NCBI GenBank assembly: GCA_029204225.1
Contig: CM055099.1
Span: 65,313,852-65,377,851 of the forward strand
Direction: 5' to 3'
DNA length: 64,000 nt
Source of the DNA: Diphasiastrum complanatum
Lineage: Eukaryota; Streptophyta; Lycopodiopsida; Lycopodiales; Lycopodiaceae
Shown here in pieces: positions 1 through 55,157 of this stretch (the stretch's first letter is position 1; each line of letters begins with the position of its first letter). The position numbers and the translations under genes are program-made. The notes under the pieces were generated by a model that worked only from the letters and a program-made list of their open reading frames with translations, searched no databases and was not told the DNA's origin.

Positions 1-285
1 GCATGAAACTTCCATCAGAAACTTGCTACACAAACTAAAATGATAGTATATGCTGTAAGGAGCATTCTAACATCATTAATCCTGGAAATTGCTCCTCCAA
101 TTGAGTCGATTGGATCACGAATGCTTGCTGTCCATGAATTTCCAGCAAGAAGAACTATACATTAGCAAGAATACAAAGCAATAAATCAGATCCAACAAGA
201 CACCAATCTAGGATAGCATTACACTAGAATTAATTAGCAAGAGATTCTACCACAAAAAACAAATCACAAGAGCAGATGTGAGAGG

Positions 286-288
<3 letters not shown>
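1..288. other. Unassigned sequence at window start
   Basis: No coding frame or known repeat was recognised here. If the copia element at 436-5249 had a full-length 3' LTR, its distal half would lie here, but the sequence does not visibly match the corresponding half of the other LTR (4601-4930). Confidence 0.3.

Positions 289-366
<78 letters not shown>
289..366. repeat. (TC)39 microsatellite
   Basis: An uninterrupted TC dinucleotide run of about 39 units. It is one of several long TC/GA tracts in the window; others form the junctions between LINE copies. Confidence 0.98.
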
Positions 367-368
<2 letters not shown>

Positions 369-435
369 ATAGTGCGCCCATCTAGGAGGAGGAGGTATCA
401 TTTATAGATTGGAAACAAATGATATGTGATGTACA

Positions 436-792
436 TGGCTTCCAAGTGTCAAAAGTAGGTGAAATAGGTGTCCCACATGCTAAGTATGCACTTTCTCTCT
501 TCATGCAATGATTTGCCTTGGTTCACAAGTTTCCTATATAGGAAAAATGCGCCCTCCTACAACATAAGAAAATTCATGTAGTTCCAACATATAGTTGGTA
601 GCATGTAAAATTGTCCCCTAGGGTCCCATGTACAACTTATGGGCCTACTCAAGGTTTTGAAACCTTTACAATAAATTTTTATAATGTTTACAAACTTGGT
701 AAGCCTATTTAAACTTTGAGAGAATACAACGCAAATTAAAATTGCGTGGCGCTAATATACATGGTGAAATTGATCAAACTTAAACCATAACA
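436..792 (-). repeat. Copia-1 3' LTR (partial)
   Basis: On the minus strand this region starts with TGTTATGG directly after a purine-rich tract, as expected for a 3' LTR start. Bases 436-754 repeat at 4931-5249 with only a few differences. The distal end of the LTR could not be found. Confidence 0.7.
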
Positions 793-793
793 A

Positions 794-802
794 CTCCCTC
801 CT
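794..802 (-). promoter_or_regulatory. Copia-1 polypurine tract
   Basis: On the minus strand the bases read AGGAGGGAG and are followed one base later by TGTT, the presumed LTR start. This is the expected plus-strand priming site of an LTR retrotransposon. It overlaps the end of the RNase H frame. Confidence 0.6.
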
Positions 803-1232
803 AAGTTTGGTCAATTTTACATACTCCAAGCTTCTTCCTATGACGATGAAATAATTTTGCATGGAGTGGCTTTGTAAGAATATCTGCAGCCATGTTACTT
901 GAGTCATTGAAGATAGGGGAGATAATATTCTTCTTGACTAAATGATGATACTTGATATGAATATGTTTGGTCCTCCCATGAAATACGGCGTCTTTTGAAA
1001 GTACAATAGCAGAAGTGTTGTCAATAAATAAAGAACTTGGGCCTTCATCAAGTTGATGTAGATGTTCAAGCATGAATCGCAGCCAAACTACTTCATTAGA
1101 AACTCTTGAGGTTGCGATATATTCCGCTTCGCAAGAGGATTGAGCAACGAGAGATTGCTTCTTGCATATCCATGTAATGGCTGCCCCTGAAAGTATACTA
1201 CATCCTCCTGTATCGCTTTTATAATCATCCAC
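801..1232 (-). pseudogene. Copia-1 RNase H fragment
   Basis: The 143-codon frame is the C-terminal RNase H domain of a copia polyprotein. It would degrade the RNA strand of the RNA/DNA hybrid during reverse transcription. Visible landmarks are SSCEAEYIA near residue 32, with the catalytic Glu, DNTSAIVLSKD near residue 71, with a catalytic Asp, HIHIKYHHL near residue 91, and the usual copia ending ADILTKPL near residue 115. It begins mid-domain, so the upstream part of RNase H is in other frames or lost. It lies in the same frame as the RT fragment at 1422-1721 but is separated from it by disrupted sequence. Confidence 0.9.
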
Positions 1233-1421
1233 ATTAGAAGCCCAACTGGCATCACTATATGAAGCAAGTGATAGACCATCTTGTTTAATCGGAAGTAGCT
1301 TTCAAATATCGTAAAACATATTTAGCATGCTTCCAATGAATAACACCAGGATTAGTAGCAAACTGACTAAGAGTATGAACTGCATAGGCAATATCAGGTC
1401 GTGTCCAATTAGTGAGATACA

Positions 1422-1721
1422 TTACTTCTTACAATGATTGATGAAAGGAATAGAATTTCCTATCAACAATGAATCATCAACATAGACTGTCAACAATACA
1501 TAATACTCATTCACCCTTTTGAAATAAACATTACCATCAGGAATGAATGGTATAAACCCCAATGCTCTTAGGACTTGATCTATCTTCTTATTCCATTGCC
1601 TAGCGGATTGCTTTAAACCATATATACTTTTTAAAAGCAAGCAAACCCAACTAGGATGATGTCTACTCACATAGTCTGATGGTTGCTTCATAAAAGTATT
1701 TTCATCAAGTGTGCCATACAA
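1422..1721 (-). pseudogene. Copia-1 reverse transcriptase, YVDD part
   Basis: This 99-codon frame carries the central part of a copia reverse transcriptase. SIYGLKQSARQWN appears near residue 33, matching the conserved copia YGLKQ motif, and VYVDDSLLIG near residue 79 contains the catalytic YVDD. The frame stops shortly after YVDD. It overlaps the end of the upstream integrase/RT frame in a different phase, so a frameshift separates them. A stop after YVDD and the missing thumb mean that it cannot act as a polymerase. Confidence 0.9.
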
Positions 1722-2893
1722 ATATGCTGTTTTCTCATCATAATAAGTTTCAAAGCAACTAACAAACGTATGCTAGCTTGCTTTACAACGGGAGAAAAGG
1801 TATCAAAGTAGTCAACTTCAAACTTTTGAGAATAACTTTTTGCTACAAGGCGAGCCTTGAAGCGTATAATATCACCTTCAGGTGAAAATTTCAGCTTATA
1901 GAGCCATTTGCAATCTATAGCCTTTCTTCCTGGTGGTAAAGGCTGCAGCTTCCAAACTTGGTGTCGATACATGGACTCCATCTCTTCATTCATAGCTTTG
2001 CGCCATTGATCTCGTTCTTTACTTTGCATTGCTTCTTCATAAGTTGATGGAGCTTCCACAATATAGCCAAATTCTCTTTGGAAGTGAACTGGCTCTCGTC
2101 TTTCTCTCCTTGGCCGTGATGTAGCAGCTTTCTCATCTTCGAATTCTTTTTCTTCTTCACCTGCATGTTCAATGATTTCTTCTTCTTCTTCTTCATCAAG
2201 AAGAGGTTCATGCATAGTTGGAACAATAGGCTGCTCTTCTGGAGTAGCATGAAACAGTTTGAAAACATCATATCCTGGAACATTTGCTTCTTCCTTTTTC
2301 TGGAATATAGGATCATCTATGAACTTTGATTTATCAAAGCGTACATCTCTAGAAAAATGAAATCTCTTTGTAGCTGGAATGTAAATCTTATAATAATTTG
2401 AGATTGCATCATATCCAACTAGAATTCCTGGCATAGCAGTATTGTCTAGCTTATTGCATTTAACTTTAGGAACAAATACATATGCTAGACATCCAAAAAT
2501 TCTAACATGTGTTAACTTGGGCTTTTTCCCAATCCAACATTCATAAGGAGTTTTCTCCTTATCTAGAGATTGTAAAGTACGATTCTGCAAGTAATTGGCA
2601 GTATTAACTGCTTCCGCCCAAAATTTAGCAGGTAACTTTCCATGAATCATCATGCAGCGTGCTGCCTCAACAAGAGTTCGATTCCGCCGTTCTGCAACAC
2701 CATTGTGCTGAGGGGTGTACACAGCCACAAACTGATGTAGAATGTTATTGCTGGTACAAAACTCTTGAAATTCTGCAGAAATATATTCACCACCACGATC
2801 TGAACGTAGTTGTCTAACTCTCTTTGAAGTCTTAGAGTGCACAAAAATTGAGAAATTCTTTAAATTTTGAAAGAACGTCACTTTTATTAGCAA
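1688..2893 (-). pseudogene. Copia-1 integrase core to RT N-terminus
   Basis: This 401-codon frame holds the C-terminal half of the integrase catalytic core (RSDRGGEYIS near residue 31, HNGVAERRNRTL near residue 63), the copia-specific segment after the core (FGCLAYVFVP near residue 133), an acidic linker of Glu runs near residue 235, and the start of the reverse transcriptase (CKWLYKLKF near residue 329, RLVAKSYSQ near residue 349). Integrase would insert the cDNA and RT would copy the RNA. The frame has a different phase from the integrase N-terminus and from the YVDD fragment, so it is bounded by frameshifts on both sides. Confidence 0.9.
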
Positions 2894-3227
2894 TAAAATA
2901 AACCATTGCTAATCGACTAAGATCATCAATGAATGTGACAAAATAACGTGCACTACCAATAGAGTTAACATGCAAAGGTCCACAAACATCTGAGTGAACT
3001 AATTCAAGAAGTTCTTTAGATCTATGGCCCTCCTTATTGAATGGAGAGCGAGTCATCTTGCCCAGCATGCAAGAATCAAATGGATGATATGAAGTGGGAA
3101 TATTGATGTCAAAATCAACTCCTTCAAACAACTTTCTCTTTGCTGTTTTAAAATGCTACGCATACTCATGTGATAGAGCCTAGCATGCCATAATGCATGC
3201 ATCTTGTCTTCGACAGCTGAAACTTCG
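2832..3227 (-). pseudogene. Copia-1 pre-integrase and integrase N-terminus
   Basis: The stretch begins out of frame with a GAG-pre-integrase signature (MHALWHARLYHMS, about 3,160-3,200) and continues as a 99-codon frame with CMLGKM, LVHSDVCGPLHV and YFVTFIDDLSR. These mark the zinc-binding region and the start of the integrase catalytic core; the Asp of FIDD is catalytic. The next part of integrase follows in another phase at 2893. This is a broken portion of the copia-1 polyprotein. Confidence 0.85.
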
Positions 3228-4586
3228 TCACATGCAATAAGAACTTTTGCATGATATAGGTTCTCCCTCCGTAAGCCTGTTGCAAGCTGCTTTCCTTTTT
3301 GTGTCCATTAGCCTGCAATCATTGTCAAGAAACAGAACTTTGATGCCCACATCTGTCATGCGGGCTACTGACAATAAGTCCTTTTGCATGGTTAGTACAT
3401 GCAATACATTCCGAAGAACTTTAGAACCTTCAATTGTGAGTAAACTCAAGCTTCCTATTCCTGAAACATCATGTTGACTACCATCTCCTAAAATGACATA
3501 TCTCTGAGTGTAAGTAGGAGAATAACTAGACAACATAGCTCTATTAGAGATGATATGAGCAGTAGCTCCAGAATCTATCACAACTTCGGAAGTATTATCA
3601 CTAGAATTAAAACAATTTTCTACACAAACAAAAGCAGCAGCTAGAGTGTTTTCCTCTTTGCTTGAGTTAGAAGAAAGTTGTTCCTCTTGACAAACATTGG
3701 CTTTACTGTTGTTAGGCCTAGAATAGCATTTGAAAGATGAATGACCAGTTTTGCCACAATGTCTACAAGCTACTCTAGGATTAGCCCAACATTTATCAAG
3801 AGTATGTCCTGGCTTTTTACAATAGTTGCAAAAAGATTTCTTTGACTTAGGCTCAGATGATTCCACTTTGGAATCTTTATAGTTTGGGTCTTGCATGCTT
3901 GTAGCTTGAAACTGGTTTTCGCGTCCTTTGGCCTTGCCCTTTCCTTTCTTCGCATATAAAGCTTTAGCTCCTCCTTGAGAAGGTGAACTTCCTTGCCGCA
4001 TGAGATACTCTTCTCGAAGGCTTTGAATGGCCTCTTCAAAGGATTTACTTGTAAGAACAGGTCACATGTAGATGTAGGAGGGTGGTAGTGCTCGCAGCAG
4101 GTATGTAAGTTTCTCCTCCCTGGGAGTTATTCTACCTGCACTTTGTAGAGCACTAAACAAAGATTGTAACTTGAAAAGAAAAGCATCACAATCTGAAATT
4201 CCATCCCACTTTAAACTAGTAAGTTGCTCAAACAGATATAAGATTTGAGTTTGTGATTTGGACTCAAATCTTCGAGCAAGTTCATCCCACATCTCCTTTG
4301 CTGTAGCAGAATCGGCAACAGTGAGAAAAATATCTTCTGAAACGGTTTGGGGAATAATTACTTTAGCTTTCGAATCTGCATGCAACCAGGCGTGAAGATC
4401 TTTTAAATCTTCTTCATAAGCTGCTGTATTTATTACATCAGGTACATGCGGTTTGGGAATGGTCCCATGAACATAAGGCCACAACTTCTTAGCTTGCAGG
4501 ATCAGTCGAGTCTTTGATCTCCATACAGGATAGTTGGATCCATCTAGGATCGTTGTCCTTGCCTGAAAAGTAGAAGTAGAAGCCAT
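3228..4586 (-). pseudogene. Copia-1 gag and protease
   Basis: The gag start is the ATG at 4584-4586, just inside the primer-binding site. Residues 1-174 read as a copia gag (LDGSNYPVWRSKTRL near residue 13, AKEMWDELARRF near residue 95). A single in-frame stop at about 4062 interrupts it, and the same frame resumes at 4001. The second part has two CCHC zinc knuckles, CNYCKKPGHTLDKC and CRHCGKTGHSSFKC, which would bind genomic RNA, and then the aspartic protease motif VVIDSGATAH. Gag would form the virus-like particle and the protease would cleave the polyprotein. One stop codon and a later frameshift disable it. Confidence 0.92.
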
Positions 4587-4599
4587 AGCTCTGATACCA
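4587..4599 (-). promoter_or_regulatory. Copia-1 primer-binding site
   Basis: The minus strand reads TGGTATCAGAGCT, the usual plant LTR-retrotransposon match to the 3' end of initiator-Met tRNA. It sits directly upstream of the gag ATG and one base inside the LTR, which starts at 4601 on the plus strand. Confidence 0.9.
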
Positions 4600-4600
4600 C

Positions 4601-5249
4601 TGTTATAGAATTGAAAATCGAGATAGAAAGGATCGTTAAATCGAGGTTTACCAACCTAGGAATCCTCGATGGTCTTCTACAACTCAAAATAGATCAAAAT
4701 CAGCAACATGCAATCAAATACAGTGACATGCAATCAACATGCAAGCAACTGTAGTGACATGCAATCGACATGCAAGCAAATAAAGTGACATGCAATCAAC
4801 ATGCAAGCAATCTGAAGAATTCTAGAGGCATGCATGCAACATGCATGGACTAGTACTTGCACATGCAAACGGAAATTGATAGCCAATTGTAATTTTGTCG
4901 ACATGCAATGAATAGATCAAACTTTCGAAGTGGCTTCCAAGTGTCAAAAGTAGGTGAAATAGGTGTCCCACATGCTAAGTATGCACTTTCTCTCTTCATG
5001 CAATGATTTGCCTTGGTCCACAAGTTTCCTATATAGGAAAAATGCGCCCTCCTACAACATAAGAAAATTCATGTAGTTCCAACATATAGTTGGTAGCATG
5101 TAAAATTGCCCCCTAGGGTCCCATGTACAACTTATGGGCCTACTCAAGGGTTTGAAACCTTTACAATAAATTTTTATAATGTTTACAAACTTGGTAAGCC
5201 TATTTAAACTTTGAGAGAATACAATGCAAATTAAAATTGCGTGGCGCTA
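4601..5249 (-). repeat. Copia-1 5' LTR
   Basis: This LTR is bounded on its inner side by the primer-binding site (plus-strand start TGTTATAG). Bases 4931-5249 match 436-754 in the other LTR. Bases 4601-4930 have no visible counterpart there. The outer edge ends abruptly at GCGCTA, about 40 bases short of the terminus inferred from the other copy, so the outer end is probably lost. Confidence 0.7.
4722..4815. repeat. 31-base tandem repeat inside copia-1 LTR
   Basis: Three copies of a unit starting AGTGACATGCAATC begin at 4722, 4753 and 4784. The units share ACATGCAAGCAA and differ at a few bases. They lie in the half of the LTR that is not matched in the other LTR. Confidence 0.85.
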
Positions 5250-8200
5250 CGGTTGGGTGGATCATTCTACTTCTACACGCCATCAGAGTTTGGAGAGCTC
5301 ATGGAGATTGGAGGGATGGTTTTGAGGGGGGGTTGCGATTGAGAGGAAAGGAGATGGATAGATCATAGGTAGGTAGGAAAGTGACTGCTAGGGTAGTGAA
5401 CAACGTAGGAGGGGTGATGGGTAGAAAGGAGGGCAATGGTGTTGCAAGGAGGCTGATGTAGAGGAGGAAAAATGATGGATAGGGCAGTGAGTAAGGTAGA
5501 GGGATAGGGCACCAAGCAAGATAGGGAGGAGCAATAGCAATTTCATTCAAAGATTCCTAAAGACCATCAACAATAATTATAGACAAATCTCTACAAGCAA
5601 TGTAATTGGGTTCTCCCATGAAGAGCCCAAGCATGTCAATAATCAAAATGTAACAAATAAATGCTTTTAATCCTTGTTAGTAGTCATCTGGAGACCGTAT
5701 AGGAATCTTTCTGGAAAACCCTTGTGCATATTTTGAAAGATAAGAGAGGCACTACTTTTGGAGGGAAATAGTACACCCAATTGGTAGGTGCCTGTAAGAT
5801 GCATAAAAGTAGGCCCAGTACTGTATTTATCTTGAACAAGAAGTATTCACCGTCAATTCTATAAAGTATTTCAGTGATTATTTAGTATACTTGCACTCTT
5901 CTTCCTTTGTTCTTGATATCTTGGACAGCAACACTAATGTGTAACTATGTGAAAAACATGAGCTTCTCATTGCAAACATGAATCTGGGCGAAACCGCAGC
6001 AGAACATTTGTGTGTTGTCTTATTCAGAGGCACAGCAACAATGCCAGTCATATTGATGTCGGTGGTGAAACATACTATGTGACAAAATGGCAGAGGCGGG
6101 GAGCTTTTAGAACTTGAAAGAATCGAGCAAAAGAAAAATTGTGTCTAAATGTTATGTTCATGACTACCATGACGAAGAGGCCAATGCCCTTAGGACACTG
6201 GAAGCCGAGCAATCAAGTACTGGATTTGATAGTGTATTTTAACTGAGGTGAAAGAGGGCAAAAACTGGTCCTAACTAGTACCATGGATAGACAAGACCTA
6301 CTTGGTAAAATGAGTAAACGAAATTAGATTGGTGATGAAGTCCTATTTAGTCTTCCAAAATGCAATGAAGTTAGATTGGTGATGCGGTGCCCAAATGCTA
6401 AGTAACTGGTTGATCTCTTGTAAGTTGCAGTCCTTGTGGGACAAGATAGAGCCAGGTAAGCCCTGGAAAAGGATAACTACTGAGGACAACAACTGAACAC
6501 ATTAAGCAGGGAATCGACCAACTTTAGTGGCAAACAAATAGTTAGCTTAGAAAACATATTACCCTAGAAGTAGAATGTTGACTTTACAAAACAATTATTG
6601 TTAACTTTATGCACAAGACAAGACAAATATTGAAAGTCACATCCATTATCTGCCACTAGGCTAAGTTTTGCAATCTACCAGTAGGAGCAAAAGAGATCTA
6701 ACTAGTTTTGATGAATAATTGTGCACGTCAACAGAATTGCGTGTTGATGATCAATCCCAAATGGGGCACATGCAAATGAGGCCAAGAATTTTCCAAGACC
6801 GTTGAAACCTAGAATCGCTACATACAACATAGGAGCAAGAGTTGGGAAGGATAATGGAGTGATCTAAAAGATGCCATAATATACACATAGCAACAAGGAA
6901 CAAAATAAATGACCTTGTCGTCAAATGGAACGTCTCAAAGACAACCAGGAATTGTGGCATATTAAAGTGTTGGATTTATTAGATACCTACGTAGATCTTG
7001 GTTAAGAAATAATGGTAGCAGATAAATTCCCAATTGCGGGATCAACACAAAACTACTTGTTAGTGTGGAATCAACATCAAAAGACTCCTAGCTTAGATTT
7101 TCAAGCAGAAATTTATAGTGGTCCATATCATAACTAATACTCGAGTCATGTCACTACCCTAGTTCCATAGTGTGCGGAAACAGGTACATATGGAATCTTA
7201 TTTTTTTAGTTTTTATGCTAAAAAATTTACCTGTTTTTTGATGTTTTTCATTCCCTGCTTGTGGAACAGAACATATACATTAAATATGTATCGAACGGGT
7301 ATCTATAGGGTTCACAACTATGTTAGAAACTGCTAGATCTGCTGTGGTGTTCACTAGTTCGTCAGTGGAAGTCCCTTATCTGCTGGAAACTTTCTTGTAC
7401 ACATAATCCTGCCAGTACATTGCTAGACCACAAACAGTAAGTTTATTAGTTAGTGTCTCTGTTATATTCTTACATTTTCTTCAAGCAACTGGGCACAATG
7501 AATAACTAGGAAATGCACCAGTTTGAAATGCAATGTCCACTGATCAAGAAAGTGTTCCTGATTTGCCGGATTTGTTTTGTGCAACACCAAATTAATAGTG
7601 AGCTGAGATTTATATCCTCAGTATCATGCTTTCTATGATTCACTTGTGATGTGCAATGTGGGGCAATTTTTGTGGGTTACCTTTGGCTTCACTTGGAATA
7701 GCTAAATGCATGATATACCCTGTTTTTGGGCAGGGGGACACCTCAACAGTTGAGCCGACTTTTGTATGCCAAGACCTGTGAATCCCTGCGTGCATCTGTA
7801 TCTGTTTAAATTCTATCGATGCTTAGTTGAGAATCATTCAGAAAGGTTTTTGTTGGAGTTTTGTAGTTTTGTAGGCCTTTTCACATTAGTGCCCAAAATA
7901 GTTTATAGAGGAATAACATTGATGTTCGAAAAACCAAGGAATTGACATTCTGCTCTTTGAGTTTAGTATCTATTAAGAAATCTATATGTTGATATAATTT
8001 TCCTTCAGGTCAGCACCTTAACTGCAACAGTGTAGTAGCTGTGTGAGGGTAACTCTCTAGCTATGAAAGATAAGTTTGGACACATGCTGACATACTTGGA
8101 TATTTTTTCATGCAAAAATCATTCAAAACTACATCAGCAAGTATTTTTCAGGATGTTGCTATAAAGATTTCCATAAAGTATGCGCCTGCATCATACGCAA

Positions 8201-8294
8201 TGTATTGTTGGTGAGCAGTACCTTGATTTAAGGAAACTTAATCGAGCCTCCTGTTGATGCCGCCATTTCAGCAGCTTCGAGTCCCAATCATTCG
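5250..8294. other. Unassigned flank upstream of the host gene
   Basis: No recognisable gene or transposon was found. A minus-strand open frame at 5299-5550 is rich in Pro, Leu and Phe and looks like chance. A possible extra exon at 7734-7797 has an AG before it, a GT after it and an open frame starting GTPQQLSRLLYAKTC, but its phase does not fit the next exon. The exon containing the proposed ATG at 8295 may extend upstream as 5' untranslated sequence, with a good acceptor-like TTTCAG ending at 8271. Confidence 0.3.
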
Positions 8295-51420
<43,126 letters not shown>

Positions 51421-53801
51421 AGCTGTCAATTTTCAATGGTACTCAAGCTCATGAATTTAAAAGTAAAGCTACAGAGCTCTCATTACATTCGTGTATCTAC
51501 TTTTTTTTCCTAGAGAAAAATTGTTGTTGAAGCATTAGAAACTAAAATGGTAAGAAGCAAGGATGGGACAATTAGTGTGTGTAGACATGAACATCTATAT
51601 GGTTAAGGTTTACATTGTAAAATAACTATTGTGGCCCTATTACTTGCAATAAGAAAGCAAATTCTATAGTGTAAACTGTGTATGATGATCATAAATGTCA
51701 TGTTTTCATTGAAAGAGGCCTTGACTAAAAGTGGATAATAAGGATTAAACGACTTATTTTCTAAACTTTTATGCTGCTGATTATTGAGATTACTCATTGG
51801 TCTGCCTAAGCTTGTGAGTCCTTCGATGACACTTAATATGCAATGGAAATTGCCATCAATATATTATATCCCACAAATGGAAAATTAGTTTTGAACACAC
51901 CAACGAGGATCCTTGAACTATCTTACAAGAGCAAAAGCCACAAAAAGTGGACAATTCCAAACATTCTCAATCGGGTTTTCATTACATATTTAGACCTCTA
52001 TAAAATCTTGATAGAAGGTTTTGTGACCTAAGAAAATGCTAAGAAACTATAGGCCCTAATCATTTCAATTCAACCCTTTAGTTAACTCCTAACACATTTT
52101 TTTTCTTATGTACTAGCTCCTTCCTGTCTTAAGGAGCAACAATCTCATTGCTATGACTGCTTGTTTTCAGAAAGGTCATTGAGGCTTAGTACATCGATCT
52201 TTCTACAAGTTTATCAAGCTATTGTAGATGTATCTTTGTGCATGTCACATGCACCTACTCTTGGGTGCCAATGATGTGATTAGGATGCATAGCCTGTACT
52301 ATGTACTATGCTTGATGAGTTGATGGTCTAAGACTTTTTGGGTCCATATTGAAAGTTGCACATCTCCTTTGTTACGAGGGATGCCATCCTAGATTGATGA
52401 CTTATCTTTGACTTTGAGAGGGGTGCTTGCCAAGCTCAAAAGTGGTTTCAAGTTGTTGTAATAGAGAGGATAGCAGGCCTTCCATAAGACCAATGATTTG
52501 ATTTTTAAAGCATTGGCTCATAGCCTAGACATTTATATGGGAACGTCTCGACTTTAAATTTTTTGTTATTGTAGAACAGGAGAATGCTAAGACAATCGGG
52601 AAAACGAGAGATTTGGAAAGTTGTATAGCAAAGAGATACATAAATTGGATGGACATTCATGTGCTCTAGTAGTGCCTATGTGTAACTCGTAATTTTAATC
52701 ATTTGAAATTTTTTGAGAGGGCCAACGTATGGATGTGGTAACTTTTCAAAGCTTGCTAGGGGTAAAGTCCTAATGGAAAGGTTTGTCACAATGGTGTCCA
52801 TGCACATATTGATTTTGGCAATTGACAACTTGGGGAGTGTTGTTCAACTTGTTGGACATGGACTATCCACCTTTCTTGTATGAATGGTTGTACAATTTCC
52901 TTGCATTTCGATAAGTGATCAGTGGCATGAAAATTCCCCAATTCTAAACTTCTTTCTACTTAACTAAATAAAACTTCACCACAAATCCAACTTTTTTTTT
53001 TGTTGACCACCAAAGTTTTTCATATTAGTAGATATTTTTTACATCTCAAATTGACATTTACATCAAACTGTATCAAGTATATCTAACAATGAGGTCATGT
53101 GAACAAATCAGATACCACATTGCTTTTGGAAGTGATATCCCCTTTGTGACATTTCTTGGGAACACTTGCCAAAATTGGAATTATAGTACCTTTTTTTTCT
53201 AGAAGTTTGATGTGAGAAAGATCATTGGCTTTTATCTAAAAAAGCTTATATGATCTAGTGTAGCTTGTCTCGCATTTGACATGCTAGCTATATAATAATC
53301 CTTTTTCCACAAGACAATTTCACATTTCATGATTAGGAGTTGATTCATTCAATTAATCAAAAGATTTCATTCCTATTCTTGTTGATAAAGCACTATGATG
53401 GATATATTTTAAGAGTTGCAAGCAAATTTTGCAAACTCAAACTATGAGTATGATTTCAATATAGTTGACAAGTTGAATATCAAAATTTAGTGGTTGAATA
53501 GGCACTTTCGTGGATTGTTATCTCCTTCGTGTTTTAGTAAGCATCTTTTTGAAGTCTTTATTGTTCCTCTTCCATGTACTAATGTTTGTGTGGGAAAGCA
53601 ACTAAGCTTCTAGTATGTGACAAGTAGCAAAGTAAGCTATCATTCTATTACTTTTATGGTTTTTACTTTTTCTTTATAACCCCTGGGTACTCTAACTTGG
53701 ATTGATTCTAATGATAACAATTGATGTTCCAACATTGCAAATCATCATAAGGAACCATACCATTTGAAATCAGTACGAGAATTATAGGAAATCATATTAA
53801 A

Positions 53802-53804
<3 letters not shown>
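51421..53804. other. Unassigned sequence downstream of host gene
   Basis: It presumably includes the host 3' untranslated region near 51,421-51,700. Beyond that no coding frame, transposon domain or repeat was recognised; the sequence is AT-rich. Confidence 0.35.

Positions 53805-53878
<74 letters not shown>
53805..53878. repeat. (TC)37 microsatellite
   Basis: An uninterrupted TC run of about 37 units. Confidence 0.98.
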
Positions 53879-53880
<2 letters not shown>

Positions 53881-54525
53881 GGAGAATGCACATTTGATTG
53901 TTCTAGATCCAAACTATGAGCTAGAATCAAGACTAGTTACCAAAACTAGCTAATCTTGGCATTCAACTCCACAAAAGGCACATAGATTTGATCAAACACT
54001 CAAAAGAAAAGTGCAACAAGCATCTTAGATTTGAAATCAACTTCAATACTTTTCAAAAATGTAATAAATGCATAAGTTCACTCGCATATGATAGCTCTAA
54101 CTTGTCACTCAAAGACAACGTAGATGGAAGTAAAAAAATTTGATTTTTCATTATTAAATTAACAAATTTACAATGATATTATATACATATCTTTTTCGGA
54201 TCTAGGGTTTAGGTTTATCCCTCAATCATATGTGACCTAACCCTAAAATCAATATCCTAAAATAGGTCATCGACCTTAGAATTCACCTCATGATCTTGAG
54301 ATTCATCAACAAGACAAAATTTGCTTAAAATAGTTTTACAATGTTAATGTACATTTTGTACTCACTCGTAAAGATGACATAAGACCTCGTGTGAGGAGTT
54401 TACATTGTTGGACATAGGGCTAAAGCATCTAGGCACGTGGCATGTGCCACATTACCACTTATAAGTGGACTTACATCAAATTAGACAAGCTAGAATTGTG
54501 AAATTTCAATACTCCTCCTCACAAT

Positions 54526-55157
54526 CTAATTAGATGATAACATAGCTTTACTAATTAAGCCAAGGGTTGACCTAAGCTTTAAAAATGCAGCCTTTTGAAG
54601 AGGTTTTGTCAATATATCACCAATACATTGTTCACTTGGAACATGCTTCGATGAGATCTCCTTAGCTTGGACTTTTTCCTTTACAGGATGGTAAGCAACT
54701 TTTATGTGTTTGCTCCTCGCATGGTAGATTGGATTGGATGCTAGGTGTTGGGTTATCATTGTAGATGAGTGGAATGACATTTGATTTGATCATTTTGAAT
54801 TCCTCAAGCAACCTCTTAATCCAAAGCACCTCCTTGGTTGTGGTTGTTAGAGTTTTGTACTCGGCCTCGGTCGATGAAAGAGATTGTTTCTTGCTTCTTT
54901 GATAGCCAAGAAACCACACATTTTCCAATGAAAGTTGCAAAATCACTTGTTGACTTTCTATCTTTCTTGTCCTCTGCAAAATCCGAATCACTAAAAGCAT
55001 GCAAGTTAATGGACTCACTTCTATAAAAGATCCCAATATCTAGTGTGCCATAGATGTATCTCAATATTCTTTTGGCACATTTCCAATGGATAACTAATGG
55101 ATCTTGCATATTTTGATTAAACTTGCAAACACTATAGCAAAGATCATGGTTATTCAC
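54526..55157 (-). pseudogene. Copia-5 RT end and RNase H
   Basis: Three overlapping frames cover one domain with frameshifts: 54816-55157 (HWKCAKRILRYIYGTLDIGI, AFSDSDFAEDKKDRKSTSDF), 54662-55036 (KKQSLSSTEAEYKTL, VLWIKRLLEEFKM, YNDNPTPSIQSN) and 54526-54780 (ARSKHIKVAYHPVKEKV, CIGDILTKPLQKAAFLKLR). SDSDFA, TEAEY and the Asp in YND are RNase H catalytic positions. The multiple shifts make it inactive. Confidence 0.88.

Larger units (their letters stand above)
436..5249 (-). mobile_element. Copia-1: decayed Ty1/copia retrotransposon
   Basis: A Ty1/copia element lies on the minus strand. Reading from high to low coordinates there is an LTR, an initiator-Met primer-binding site, gag with two zinc knuckles, protease, integrase, reverse transcriptase, RNase H, a polypurine tract and a second LTR. 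The order protease-integrase-RT-RNase H defines copia. The pol frame is broken by at least one stop and several frameshifts, so it cannot make a polyprotein. The two LTR regions share a 319-base block (436-754 and 4931-5249) that is nearly identical, but the sequence beyond this block differs between them. The element may therefore be a recombinant or carry secondary deletions. Confidence 0.9.

Noticed and set aside
5299-5550. 83-codon minus-strand frame rich in Pro, Leu and Phe
   Set aside because: Low-complexity composition, no motif, and no neighbouring gene structure.
6032-6111. Short open block reading RHSNNASHIDVGGETYYV
   Set aside because: It looks protein-like but has no donor at its end and no link to the host exons.
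8152-8177. Possible micro-exon between TTTTTCAG and GTATGC
   Set aside because: Only 26 bases, and its phase cannot connect to the next exon without creating a stop.
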